Source: a virus. From it: a DNA stretch of 31,325 nt. The translations under genes were made by a program, and so were the position numbers. The DNA is taken from the IMG/VR virus record IMGVR_UViG_3300025645_000289, positions 1 to 31,325 of that record. One strand, given 5' to 3'. Below are positions 23,497 to 29,620 of this stretch, piece by piece. Every line of letters begins with the position of its first letter. The stretch's first letter is position 1. The notes under the pieces were generated by a model, which was given only the letters and a program-made list of their open reading frames with translations, ran no database searches and was not told where the DNA came from.

Positions 23497-23698
23497 TAAT
23501 CTCTCTCTCAATCAAGAAATCAACGTAGTGCTTAATCTTTCTCAGTGAATCTACCCCCCCCTTATCCTTCCAGCGAGTTATGTATTTCACAATATTACCC
23601 TCACAGAAATCCATCTCATTAGCCATGATATATTCGATAGGCTGTATCGCTTTCTTCCTGTAATGGTCGCCACCGACCTGATTGTCTAGTGCGCTCAT
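23483..23698 (-). CDS. DUF3310 family protein
   Basis: This 71-residue protein has VGGDHYRKKAIQPIEYIM, then MDFCEGNIVKYITRWKDKGG and DSLRKIKHYVDFLIERE. That is the whole DUF3310 pattern, found in very many phages and T7-like genomes (sometimes called nucleotide-kinase-like, without proof). Length is typical. The start overlaps the zinc-ribbon gene by ATGA and its 3' end overlaps the NinG start. Its biochemical role is not established. Confidence 0.88.
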   Translation of the reverse strand: MSALDNQVGGDHYRKKAIQPIEYIMANEMDFCEGNIVKYITRWKDKGGVDSLRKIKHYVDFLIEREINGEA

Positions 23699-23874
23699 TC
23701 TTCATCCCCTTTTTCAACAACTTCAATTTCTGTAGGCATACCAATGTTGCAATGAGAGCAAATACCGTAAGCATTGCCATCATCGCCAACCCAATACTCA
23801 AGACTATTACCACACTCACAAAAGCATTTAGTAGCAATAATTCCATTTGACGGAAAGTTAATGACATTACTCAT
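23695..23874 (-). CDS. 59-residue zinc-ribbon protein
   Basis: The product reads MSNVINFPSNGIIATKCFCE and has Cys at 17, 19 and 21 and a second pair at 39 and 42 (CSHC). This is a likely zinc-binding ribbon, and it ends in an acidic tail. The start overlaps the end of the phosphoesterase gene by 8 bases, with AAAGGATG acting as a close ribosome-binding site. The stop overlaps the DUF3310 start. A longer, very hydrophobic frame over the same bases (23619-23867) is a shadow. Small zinc ribbons in phage operons can bind DNA or partner proteins. Role unknown. Confidence 0.7.
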   Translation of the reverse strand: MSNVINFPSNGIIATKCFCECGNSLEYWVGDDGNAYGICSHCNIGMPTEIEVVEKGDEE

Positions 23875-25045
23875 CCTTTAAGCTCGGCACAACAGTCTTT
23901 CGTGAATGCTCACCAGTGCGAATATGATAGGTAATCGCGTGTGCTGCCCTCCAGCTTACATAGCCACCCCTAGCAGCATAGGCATCAGCACCAGCCAATG
24001 TCGGGTGTCTCTCTACAATCGCTCCCGATGCCTCAGCGGTAACTTGCTCTTGGTGATGGTAGTGGCCCGTGTGAATGTAACAATACTTGGCTTGCCCCCA
24101 CATTGATCTATAGCGAGCATCAGAGCTAAACACAGAAGGCAGTGCGCCTATCTTCTTTTTGTGTCCGTGATGGAAGCCCAACATTATCTCGCCATGAAGG
24201 TGCGCGTAGTACGGGAACTCGGTATCGTCTACCTCTAGCCGTGGATTGTTTTTATAGATAACCTTAGCGGCCTTTCTAAGCCACGCAGAGCCACTTTCGT
24301 CATGGTTACCCTCACATACTATTAGTTTGACAGCTTTATGCTTGGTTAACAGTATTTCAACGCATTGCATAGTCACAGACAAAGCCATCTCGATTAGCTT
24401 TCCATATCTAGTGTCGGCATCAAGAACGTGCTTTGAAATAGGGGTAACTGGTAAAAGGCCGTCCCAGTGCAGGAAGTCGCCTTGCAGGTTAAGTATCGCT
24501 AGCTCGCTATTAGGTGAACCATCAGCCATGCGGGTCATTGCAGACAATGCCTCATGCTCGGCTATGGACATATCCCAGTCATCGCCAGTCTCAGCGTGCC
24601 AACTGTACATCCCTAAGTGAAAATCTGTAAGGGTATATAAAGTTAAAAGCTCTGAGTCGTGTCCTTTAGCAGCCTTTATCTTTGGGGCTGGCTTCCACTC
24701 AAATCCCTCAATCGCCTCTACAATCTGATCCTTGTTTAAACCCTTAGCTCTTTCTTGGATAACCCACTGCAAGGCTTGTGAGCCATCTTCCTTATAAGCG
24801 GTAGATATTCTCTTTGCTTCGAACCCTTCTGCGGTCTGGTGGACTAAATCCCTATGGGGAGCAACCCCGTTGCTGGCGGCTATCCCCTCTAACCTGCGAA
24901 GCATTTTATCAATATTGCGCCTAGAGCTTCCGATCTTTTTGCTTGCTTTGTTGGCTGACCCTGTCTCAATCACCGCATCTAGTATCTGATGATGCCTCTC
25001 AGTGGTTGCAAATTCCTTTAGTACCCGTGGATCGATCTTATTCAC
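23867..25045 (-). CDS. HTH-metallophosphoesterase
   Basis: I set the start at GTG 25045 (392 residues): AGGAGG lies four bases upstream, and the GTG overlaps the stop of the NinB-like gene. A longer open frame to 25126 would sit inside that gene. The N-terminus (about 5-60) is a winged or simple helix-turn-helix (ASKKIGSSRRNIDKMLRRLE). The calcineurin-type phosphoesterase follows: DFHLGM (D141, H143), GDFLHWD (189-195), EGNHDESG (245-252), HHGHKKK (292-298) and GHYHH (327-331). All metal ligands are present. It may be a DNA phosphodiesterase, as in SbcD/Mre11 relatives, guided by the HTH. Confidence 0.86.
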   Translation of the reverse strand: MNKIDPRVLKEFATTERHHQILDAVIETGSANKASKKIGSSRRNIDKMLRRLEGIAASNGVAPHRDLVHQTAEGFEAKRISTAYKEDGSQALQWVIQERAKGLNKDQIVEAIEGFEWKPAPKIKAAKGHDSELLTLYTLTDFHLGMYSWHAETGDDWDMSIAEHEALSAMTRMADGSPNSELAILNLQGDFLHWDGLLPVTPISKHVLDADTRYGKLIEMALSVTMQCVEILLTKHKAVKLIVCEGNHDESGSAWLRKAAKVIYKNNPRLEVDDTEFPYYAHLHGEIMLGFHHGHKKKIGALPSVFSSDARYRSMWGQAKYCYIHTGHYHHQEQVTAEASGAIVERHPTLAGADAYAARGGYVSWRAAHAITYHIRTGEHSRKTVVPSLKDE

Positions 25046-25509
25046 TATGCCTCCTGCTGGGCTTGTAGTTCGGCATACTCGCTGTCTGCGGGTATTGATA
25101 ACCGAATGCCCTGCTTGGTAGCCCAATGATAGACGTTATCAAGAAAGTGTACAAATTCACCTTTTGTTAGCTTGCTAGTGCTTTTGATCTGGTCAGGCAA
25201 GTTGTTAAAGGTATGCACACCCAAGAATCGCTTTTTTAAATACAGTTTCCACACAAACTCTGGGTCTTCGTGATCTACTGCGTGGCCTTTTTTTGCCATG
25301 CCTTCCGCTATTTCCCTAAACCAAATATGCGACATAGCGTTTTGACTTAGGCTTCTTGGGTTTTCATAGGGGTCTAGCTTGACTGCCAAAGGCGTACTGT
25401 AGTCCCAGTCTTGCATACGCTTAATGATATGAGGCAGCCTTTTCTCTAGCTCCTGCTTACTGCTTACCTTTACATGATCGCCCTGACTCACAGCTTTACC
25501 CGCAACCAT
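25045..25509 (-). CDS. ninB: NinB-like recombination protein
   Basis: This 154-residue protein carries the NinB core NPRSLSQNAMSHIWFREIAE (about residues 50-69), in which R-S-x-x-Q-N is the family hallmark. EFVWKLYLKKRFLGV and FLDNVYHWATKQGIRLSIP follow near the C-terminus. NinB (Orf of lambda) binds single-stranded DNA and can replace RecFOR functions in Red recombination. Together with the NinG-like protein, annealing protein and exonuclease it completes a lambda-like recombination toolbox. It overlaps the upstream gene by 22 bases. Confidence 0.85.
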   Translation of the reverse strand: MVAGKAVSQGDHVKVSSKQELEKRLPHIIKRMQDWDYSTPLAVKLDPYENPRSLSQNAMSHIWFREIAEGMAKKGHAVDHEDPEFVWKLYLKKRFLGVHTFNNLPDQIKSTSKLTKGEFVHFLDNVYHWATKQGIRLSIPADSEYAELQAQQEA

Positions 25510-25805
25510 TTAGCCATTATTCGCTCAGACTTATTCTCCAGCCTGCTTGCAGTTTTCACTCGCTCCCTAGCTGCCGCGTCAAATCCGAGTCTGTTCTTTT
25601 CGAAAGAGAAGATCGGTTGCAAATGATTAGGCGTACAGTATTGGCTGCCGTACAACCTACCCTTCAGCGTGCTGTATTTAATCGTCTCAGGGTTTATATC
25701 GTTGCAGACATTGACAAGATCAGCAATCGTGTAGCATTTACCATCCTCCAGCTTTGGATGCTCGCCCCTAAACTCGACTAACCTTTTTGCATTCTTACTA
25801 CGCAT
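25488..25805 (-). CDS. Small basic protein, possible DNA-binding, unknown
   Basis: The ATG at 25805 (105 residues) has GGGGA seven bases upstream and overlaps the end of the gene before it; the longer frame from 25844 lacks this. The protein is basic: MRSKNAKRLVEFRGEHPKLE, then CYTIADLVNVCNDINPETIKY and STLKGRLYGS, which looks like a helix-turn-helix pattern. The C-terminus is Arg/Lys-rich (KSERIMAKWLRVKL). It may be a small DNA-binding protein or regulator between the replication-type gene and NinB. No family is recognised. Confidence 0.62.
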   Translation of the reverse strand: MRSKNAKRLVEFRGEHPKLEDGKCYTIADLVNVCNDINPETIKYSTLKGRLYGSQYCTPNHLQPIFSFEKNRLGFDAAARERVKTASRLENKSERIMAKWLRVKL

Positions 25806-26169
25806 TTTTAAATTCCCCATCATAATAAAAGCCAAACTTGTCAAGATAATACTGCTTCATCGAAATTTGGTCTTCAGTGTTAAGCCAGCTAATGTCAGTC
25901 ATCTGCATATCAATAGACTTGGCCCTAATGCTTTCATTTTTACTAGACTTTTTAGCCATTGGTGAGCCGCCCTGATTTTGCGCCTTAGTCAACCAAAGAT
26001 TGACAAAGCGTTTAATACCGCTTTTTGTCTTTCTCTTTGTAGGGTTAGCATCGCACCATGATTCCATAGCCATAAGCTCTTGGTGTACGTTGACTGCTGG
26101 AAAGACTCTCTGCCACGCGATTACATCTTTTTCTTCTGGCTGCCAATCTTCTTTAGTATTTAGTAGCAT
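25798..26169 (-). CDS. Possible replication accessory protein (DnaT-like C-terminal motif)
   Basis: I chose the ATG at 26169 (123 residues): GGGGA is five bases upstream and the previous gene stops two bases earlier. The central ESWCDANPTKRKTKSGIKRF and NLWLTKAQNQGG is a pattern I know from C-terminal parts of phage replication or primosome proteins, where a helical E-x-W-x-x-x-N-P-x-x-x-K segment is followed by a W-L-x-x-x-Q-x-x-G-G end. The rest is helical and basic. No helicase or initiator domain is present, so if it acts in replication it must recruit host proteins. That is inference. Confidence 0.6.
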   Translation of the reverse strand: MLLNTKEDWQPEEKDVIAWQRVFPAVNVHQELMAMESWCDANPTKRKTKSGIKRFVNLWLTKAQNQGGSPMAKKSSKNESIRAKSIDMQMTDISWLNTEDQISMKQYYLDKFGFYYDGEFKNA

Positions 26170-26170
26170 A

Positions 26171-26725
26171 TTATTCCCCGAATGCTTGTTGGTATAGGTG
26201 AGTCTCAACCTTGTTGAAAAATGAATCAATAGACTCTAGCTCATTGTATTTCTTTTTGCCTCCATCTTCTCGCTCAATAAGGCCATCTGAGTTCTGCCCT
26301 TTTCTTTTGATCTGACAGGTATCCCAGTAATCAGATTTCCTACACCACCCCATAAACTTAACATTGGTAGCCAGCTTCTCTCCTTTCGGAATAAGAACAC
26401 TAGCAAAAACATAATAGTGACAAGGGTAATCCCTTTGGTACAGGTTGACGTGAGTATCGTAAGTCGGTAAACACTGAACTGTTCTTTGCTTGGCTTTTAG
26501 GTCAACAGTGGCTCTGCCTATCTTAAAGTCGAAATGATAGCTCGTAGATGCTGTGTATTCATGCTCTAAAAAACGATCACTTAAAGCGTCTTTGAAAAGC
26601 AATTCAGCTAAGTTGCCAGCATATTGACCTGAACCATTATCTAACATTGTCTTGCCGTTAAATGCTTTGTTGGTCGCCATCTCTAACGCTTTTTTGTGAT
26701 TAGCTTCAGTTGGAACTAATATCAT
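26171..26725 (-). CDS. Predicted PD-(D/E)XK nuclease-like protein
   Basis: This 184-residue protein contains the order expected of a small PD-(D/E)XK fold. A helix with GNLAELLFKDAL supplies Glu41. A strand HFDFKIGRATVDLKAK follows, with Asp66 and the pair Asp75-x-Lys77, and then QRTVQCLP. Two Cys and many Tyr/Trp follow (GWCRKSDYWDTC). Possible roles are DNA end processing, Holliday junction cutting, or attack on host DNA; the neighbouring recombination genes favour the first two. The start has CTGTAGGAGG seven bases before ATG, a leader shared with two other early genes. Confidence 0.68.
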   Translation of the reverse strand: MILVPTEANHKKALEMATNKAFNGKTMLDNGSGQYAGNLAELLFKDALSDRFLEHEYTASTSYHFDFKIGRATVDLKAKQRTVQCLPTYDTHVNLYQRDYPCHYYVFASVLIPKGEKLATNVKFMGWCRKSDYWDTCQIKRKGQNSDGLIEREDGGKKKYNELESIDSFFNKVETHLYQQAFGE

Positions 26726-26747
26726 CTGAACCTCCTACAGTCAGTGA

Positions 26748-27029
26748 TTAATACTTTTTACAGGTGTATAAATCCTCTTTGCCTTCATCGAGTTCATTGA
26801 TAAATAATTTTACAAGTTTCCTGAACTCTTTGTTTTGAACCAAACACTGCTGAAAAATGTTATGTAAAGTCCAACCAGTAATCTCTACTGATCCATACCA
26901 AGTCTCTATGCTGGCTCTTGCTGAATATATCCTGTTAGGCATTTTGACAACAGTGTTGCGAATGTCTTGCTCCCTAATACTAAACTGAGCATCTTTGTCA
27001 TTCTCGATGCCATTTACTGTAAATCCCAT
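26748..27029 (-). CDS. Small early protein, unknown
   Basis: This 93-residue protein starts MGFTVNGIENDKDAQFSIRE and has a central YSARASIETWYGSVEITGW and a charged helical end. No membrane segment, nucleotide motif or Cys cluster. The ribosome-binding site is AGGAG seven bases before ATG. It is the first gene after the control region 27030-27344 and probably reads from the promoter at 27107-27134. Being first after a promoter suggests an abundant early protein. No family is recognised. Confidence 0.62.
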   Translation of the reverse strand: MGFTVNGIENDKDAQFSIREQDIRNTVVKMPNRIYSARASIETWYGSVEITGWTLHNIFQQCLVQNKEFRKLVKLFINELDEGKEDLYTCKKY

Positions 27030-27106
27030 TATGTTCTCCTATGGCTCGGCAAGCCTCGCCTTGTGTATTGATAAATTATATTTTTAAATATTTTTAATTA
27101 AGGTGC

Positions 27107-27134
27107 GTTAAACCCTTTTACTTCGTAAAGTAAA
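27107..27134 (-). promoter_or_regulatory. Candidate promoter copy 3
   Basis: On the minus strand TTTACT (27134-27129) and TTTAAC (27112-27107) are 16 bases apart. The first ten bases, TTTTACTTTA, resemble the conserved GTTTACTTTA of the other two promoters, but the CTACATTCAA block is absent. It points at the gene 26748-27029. Confidence 0.5.
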
Positions 27135-27135
27135 A
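27116..27135. repeat. Perfect palindrome, candidate operator
   Basis: TTTTACTT-CGTA-AAGTAAAA is an 8+4+8 inverted repeat covering the -35 and spacer of the candidate promoter at 27107-27134. A repressor bound here would block that promoter. Confidence 0.6.
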
Positions 27136-27150
27136 TTTGCGATCAAAGGG

Positions 27151-27252
27151 CTAAAGCAGCTTTGCGATTAATTCGTATTCGTATCGAATCTCTAATCTAT
27201 CCATCAGCAGAAATCGATCTGCATCTGGGGCCATGTCTGGAGGGTCAACCAC
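27151..27252 (-). pseudogene. Possible small gene or frameshifted remnant
   Basis: One frame (27252-27151, GTG start, 33 codons) ends MDRLEIRYEYELIAKLL. A second overlapping frame (about 27308-27204) reads VQKVFGLEADELFKLNIRAW before its stop. Both look like protein, neither has a convincing start or ribosome-binding site, and a single shift between about 27230 and 27250 would join them. It may be a decayed small gene, a sequencing error, or chance within the control region. Confidence 0.3.
27190..27201. repeat. 12-bp direct repeat (second copy 27308-27319)
   Basis: CTCTAATCTATC occurs twice in the control region, 118 bases apart, same orientation. One copy lies 25 bases after the stop of the regulator gene. 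It could be an operator pair or a recombination scar. Confidence 0.55.
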
Positions 27253-27344
27253 GCTCTGATGTTTAATTTAAAGAGTTCATCAGCCTCTAGCCCGAATACT
27301 TTTTGTACTCTAATCTATCTCAATATAAAAATAAACTGAAAAGG

Positions 27345-27554
27345 TTACTTATAACCAAATGTTATAAAATCATCTATCGTTATATCCAAAGACAAGCATA
27401 TAAGCTGGATAGTATGTATCTTTAAGTTTTTGCTTTTACGCCAGCGTAATACCTGCTGCGGTGAGGTGTCAGCTATTTTGGCAAGCTGTCGGCTGTTTAC
27501 GCCTTTGTTGTTTTGTGCCGTTATGAGGCATTTGCCTGTATCGATTAATTCCAT
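27345..27554 (-). CDS. Small helix-turn-helix regulator
   Basis: This 69-residue protein has a Cro/CI or Cox-like helix-turn-helix. Residues about 17-45 read NKGVNSRQLAKIADTSPQQV followed by LRWRKSKNL, with the second helix carrying Q-Q-V-L-R-W-R for DNA contact. The rest is a short helical end (DITIDDFITFGYK). No dimerisation or protease-like domain, so it is Cro-sized. It lies between the SSB gene and the repeat-rich control region, which probably holds its operators. It may switch the early operons; no CI-like partner or integrase is seen. The ribosome-binding site AAGG is nine bases before ATG. Confidence 0.78.
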   Translation of the reverse strand: MELIDTGKCLITAQNNKGVNSRQLAKIADTSPQQVLRWRKSKNLKIHTIQLICLSLDITIDDFITFGYK

Positions 27555-27617
27555 GATCTTGAACCTTGTGATATATTAATTGGGCGGGTTCCCCCGACTC
27601 GCAACCTCCTATGGTTT

Positions 27618-27641
27618 GCCCCCCGAAAGGGGGGCTTTTTT
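27618..27641 (+). terminator. Intrinsic terminator oriented on the plus strand
   Basis: On the plus strand GCCCCCC-GAAA-GGGGGGC, a 7-bp stem with GAAA tetraloop, is followed by six T. All genes are on the minus strand, so it would stop antisense transcripts coming from the left over the regulator gene. On the minus strand the same hairpin lies between the SSB gene and an unused AGGAGG (27610-27605) and lacks a U-run. Confidence 0.6.
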
Positions 27642-27644
27642 ACC

Positions 27645-27959
27645 CTAGAACGGAATGTCAGCATCTAGCTCTTCCATCGTCATATCTTCTTTAGCCGTAG
27701 TTCCTTGCCCCGCAGACCCTGCTGGTGATCCTGAGTCGGTATAAAATACCTTAACATTGCCAAGAATAGGGGTTTTAGTCCCAGCGTCACGCTCTTCTTT
27801 ATCGACGGTCTGGCTGATAAAACCATTGTTGTCATACTGATCGGCTACTGCTGTATCTACAAAGGTAGTCAGGTCTAGATAAGTGCCTTTTGCTCCCTTA
27901 TACAGGCGCGACTTGTCGATCTTGGTAACATCAATTCGTACTGATAATCCTACTTTCAT
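27645..27959 (-). CDS. ssb: Single-stranded DNA-binding protein-like
   Basis: This 104-residue protein starts MKVGLSVRIDVTKIDKSRLY and contains GAKGTYLDLTTFVDTAV, YDNNGFISQTVDKEERDAG and ILGNVKVFYT. These fit a small OB-fold. The Gly/Ser-rich linker and acidic end MEELDADIPF match the DDDIPF C-terminal tip by which bacterial SSB binds its partners. It starts by ATGA overlap with the exonuclease gene. In a recombination operon it would coat single strands made by the exonuclease and may recruit host enzymes through the tail. Fold is inferred; the C-terminal tip is clear. Confidence 0.82.
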   Translation of the reverse strand: MKVGLSVRIDVTKIDKSRLYKGAKGTYLDLTTFVDTAVADQYDNNGFISQTVDKEERDAGTKTPILGNVKVFYTDSGSPAGSAGQGTTAKEDMTMEELDADIPF

Positions 27960-28555
27960 TTTAGCTTCTCCACTTGGTTTGTAATTTCCGCTACAGCCTT
28001 ATCGACCTGAGCAGACAGTTTTGCGATATATTCATCATCGCGGTCAACACGCACTAGAACGTGCGGCATTTCTGGGTGGTAAGAAAAAAAATCCCACCAA
28101 TCTCGTTTTGTAATCCACATACAGCCTTGAATTTGCTGCCAGTATTTTTTTATTCCTTCTTGTGGGTTAATCATATATTCCGCGTGTGTGGTAGGAGCAG
28201 GGCATTTAATTTCTAAACCGCCTTGACCATCTACCAATCCATCTGGAGAGCAACCAAACTTAAAACTGGTGTCGAGGATAAATCCAGTCTCGATAACATT
28301 GTTGCCGGATATAAACTCGTATGCCTCTCTAGCTTCAGGCTCTAGATCAGTACCTCTCTGCATCCATTCGTTTACATATACAGGCTCTACACACCCTCTA
28401 ATATTTTCTGCCACCAACTGCGCTATATATTTTGTCGCTTGTGATGATGGCTTTCCTGTTTGGGTTATAAGTCGCGCAAAACCACTGGCTGAAGGCTTGC
28501 CTAATCTTGCGGCAAGCCACTCATCCGTTCCCTGTTCATGGTCTAAGATAATCAT
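27956..28555 (-). CDS. exo: YqaJ/lambda-type exonuclease
   Basis: This 199-residue protein starts with QGTDEWLAARLGKPSAS (the family Q-G-x-x-x-W-x-x-x-R start). It then has MQRGTDLEPEAREAYE (about 65-80) and the catalytic set SPDGLV (Asp105), LEIKCP (Glu115, Lys117) and WQQIQG (about 138-144). Spacing Asp-Glu-Lys (105, 115, 117) equals lambda Exo (119, 129, 131). It degrades one strand of linear duplex DNA 5' to 3' and hands the other to the annealing protein encoded directly upstream, with overlapping start and stop. Confidence 0.92.
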   Translation of the reverse strand: MIILDHEQGTDEWLAARLGKPSASGFARLITQTGKPSSQATKYIAQLVAENIRGCVEPVYVNEWMQRGTDLEPEAREAYEFISGNNVIETGFILDTSFKFGCSPDGLVDGQGGLEIKCPAPTTHAEYMINPQEGIKKYWQQIQGCMWITKRDWWDFFSYHPEMPHVLVRVDRDDEYIAKLSAQVDKAVAEITNQVEKLK

Positions 28556-29130
28556 CCTTCTGACCTGCGCTTGTTACGCAAAGCGTGCATAGCCCTGTCA
28601 AACTGAGAGGCAAGTAATTTATTTGGGTTTTCACACTTGAAATGATTACAGAATGCAGCAACATCAGCGTCACGTTCTTCGATCATAGCCTTCAGTTCTT
28701 TTGCTTGATCGTCAGTGATAATGGCATTTGCGACAACAGGGTTAATATCTTCCCCAGCATAAATGTGATGGCCAAGGCCAAACATTGCAAAACACTTAAC
28801 TAGGCATCGCATCTTGCTGGAGTTAATCGCAAACTTATCAGGGTTAATTATTGCCTTGTTTCTATGGTCCATTACAGGCAACCACATATGCCGCATCATC
28901 ATCTGATCTTGCTCTGAGCCAGTATGAATGTGGACCACGCAACTTATTTCAACGGTGCCTGTATCCTCGCATTTATCTTCTTCAAAAGAGTAATGCAGAT
29001 CAGGATAATACTCCATCATCGTTCCGTAAGCCCAAGCCCACGAAAGGTATGATAGATTGCCTTTTTTCTCAATATGCTGAGATACATCAATAGCAGATAG
29101 GGTTTGCCAGACTTCTTTAGATAAACTCAT
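28552..29130 (-). CDS. Single-strand annealing protein (Sak / DUF1071-type)
   Basis: This 192-residue protein contains NLSYLSWAWAYGTMMEYYP (about 25-43), a conserved strand section (YSFEEDKCEDTGTVEI), and INPDKFAINSSKMRCLVKCF then GLGHHIYAGEDI (about 95-130). That order (LSYLSWAWA ... MRCLVKA-hA-hhGLG-xIYAGED) is the mark of DUF1071/Sak proteins, a RAD52-like annealing family. The C-terminal about 50 residues are helical and charged and may bind SSB or exonuclease. With the YqaJ exonuclease it forms a two-protein recombinase. The start follows CTGTAGGAGG. Confidence 0.88.
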   Translation of the reverse strand: MSLSKEVWQTLSAIDVSQHIEKKGNLSYLSWAWAYGTMMEYYPDLHYSFEEDKCEDTGTVEISCVVHIHTGSEQDQMMMRHMWLPVMDHRNKAIINPDKFAINSSKMRCLVKCFAMFGLGHHIYAGEDINPVVANAIITDDQAKELKAMIEERDADVAAFCNHFKCENPNKLLASQFDRAMHALRNKRRSEG

Positions 29131-29272
29131 TTTGACCTCCTACAGTCATTTCTTTTGCGTACTGCTCACCATATCCAACATAGTAAGCCTCTGATTGCCC
29201 TTCTAGGGCTTGATAGCCTAGAACGCAGTCGTACTCACCGCGCTCCAGATCGTTTAGATCATTGATTCCCAT
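29117..29272 (-). CDS. 51-residue protein with ERGEYDC-GYGEQY pattern, unknown
   Basis: The small gene is preceded by CTGTAGGAGG at six bases and overlaps the annealing-protein start by 14 bases. It reads MGINDLNDLERGEYDCVLGY, then AYYVGYGEQYAKE. Similar small phage proteins with R-G-x-x-D-C-x-x-G ... Y-x-x-G-Y-x-x-x-Y exist in my memory but without function. One Cys and several Tyr are conserved in that pattern. It may be a structural partner of the recombination proteins; not proven. Confidence 0.65.
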   Translation of the reverse strand: MGINDLNDLERGEYDCVLGYQALEGQSEAYYVGYGEQYAKEMTVGGQNEFI

Positions 29273-29292
29273 AATTGCCTCCTACAGCAAAT

Positions 29293-29308
29293 GCCCCCTC
29301 GCGGGGGC
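29293..29308 (-). other. Intercistronic GC hairpin
   Basis: A perfect 6-bp stem GCCCCC/GGGGGC (29293-29298 with 29303-29308) with a 4-base loop lies between the early 90-residue gene and the CTGTAGGAGG leader of the next. No U-run follows. It belongs to a family of similar hairpins at 14103, 22773 and 27618. Confidence 0.55.
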
Positions 29309-29315
29309 GGTTAGA

Positions 29316-29588
29316 TTAGATTTCGTAAATGTCTTTATAGTATGGCTTGTCGCATAAATCGTTAGCTTTGATATTGCTCACAATAACTTCATATTTTCTT
29401 TGCATATATCTATTGCTGGCAGTATTGAAACACCATCTGCGTAACAAACGATCTTCACAAAGCCAATCAAACAGTTGTGTAACAACATCATAAGCCTCTT
29501 TATCAGGGAAAACCGGATGTTCTGCCATCCACTGTAAATGATCAATTTCATCTTCAAACTTATCGTCCCAGTCGCTAAAGTCTTTCAT
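29316..29588 (-). CDS. First gene of the early operon, unknown
   Basis: This 90-residue protein is acidic at the N-terminus (SDWDDKFEDEIDHLQWMAEH) and basic in the middle (LLRRWCFNTASNRYMQRKYE). Two or three helices are likely; no membrane segment or metal site. AAGGG lies seven bases before the ATG. It is the first gene after the strong promoter at 29621-29649. Such promoter-proximal small proteins often act on host transcription or defence, but I see no motif to name one. Confidence 0.62.
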   Translation of the reverse strand: MKDFSDWDDKFEDEIDHLQWMAEHPVFPDKEAYDVVTQLFDWLCEDRLLRRWCFNTASNRYMQRKYEVIVSNIKANDLCDKPYYKDIYEI

Positions 29589-29620
29589 TTTGTTGCCCTT
29601 TATTTATTGAATGTAGGTAC

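Larger units (their letters stand above)
27030..27344. promoter_or_regulatory. 315-base control region rich in short repeats
   Basis: It contains a candidate promoter overlapping a palindrome (27107-27135) and two copies of TTTGCGAT (27136-27143, 27161-27168). There is a 12-bp direct repeat (27190-27201, 27308-27319). Short inverted repeats are ATTCG/CGAAT (27177-27189) and GCAGA/TCTGC (27207-27222). A very AT-rich run lies at 27069-27101. It lies just downstream of the helix-turn-helix gene, so operator function is plausible. A replication origin (AT-rich run plus short repeats) is an alternative. Remnant coding frames are described separately. Confidence 0.6.

Noticed and set aside
23619-23867. 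82-residue hydrophobic frame
   Set aside because: It overlaps DUF3310 and the zinc-ribbon gene. The zinc-ribbon frame has a sensible Cys pattern and coupled start and stop, so the hydrophobic frame is a shadow.
27345-27554. Evidence for a temperate phage
   Set aside because: A single Cro-sized regulator without integrase, excisionase or CI-like repressor is not enough; missing genes might lie outside the window.
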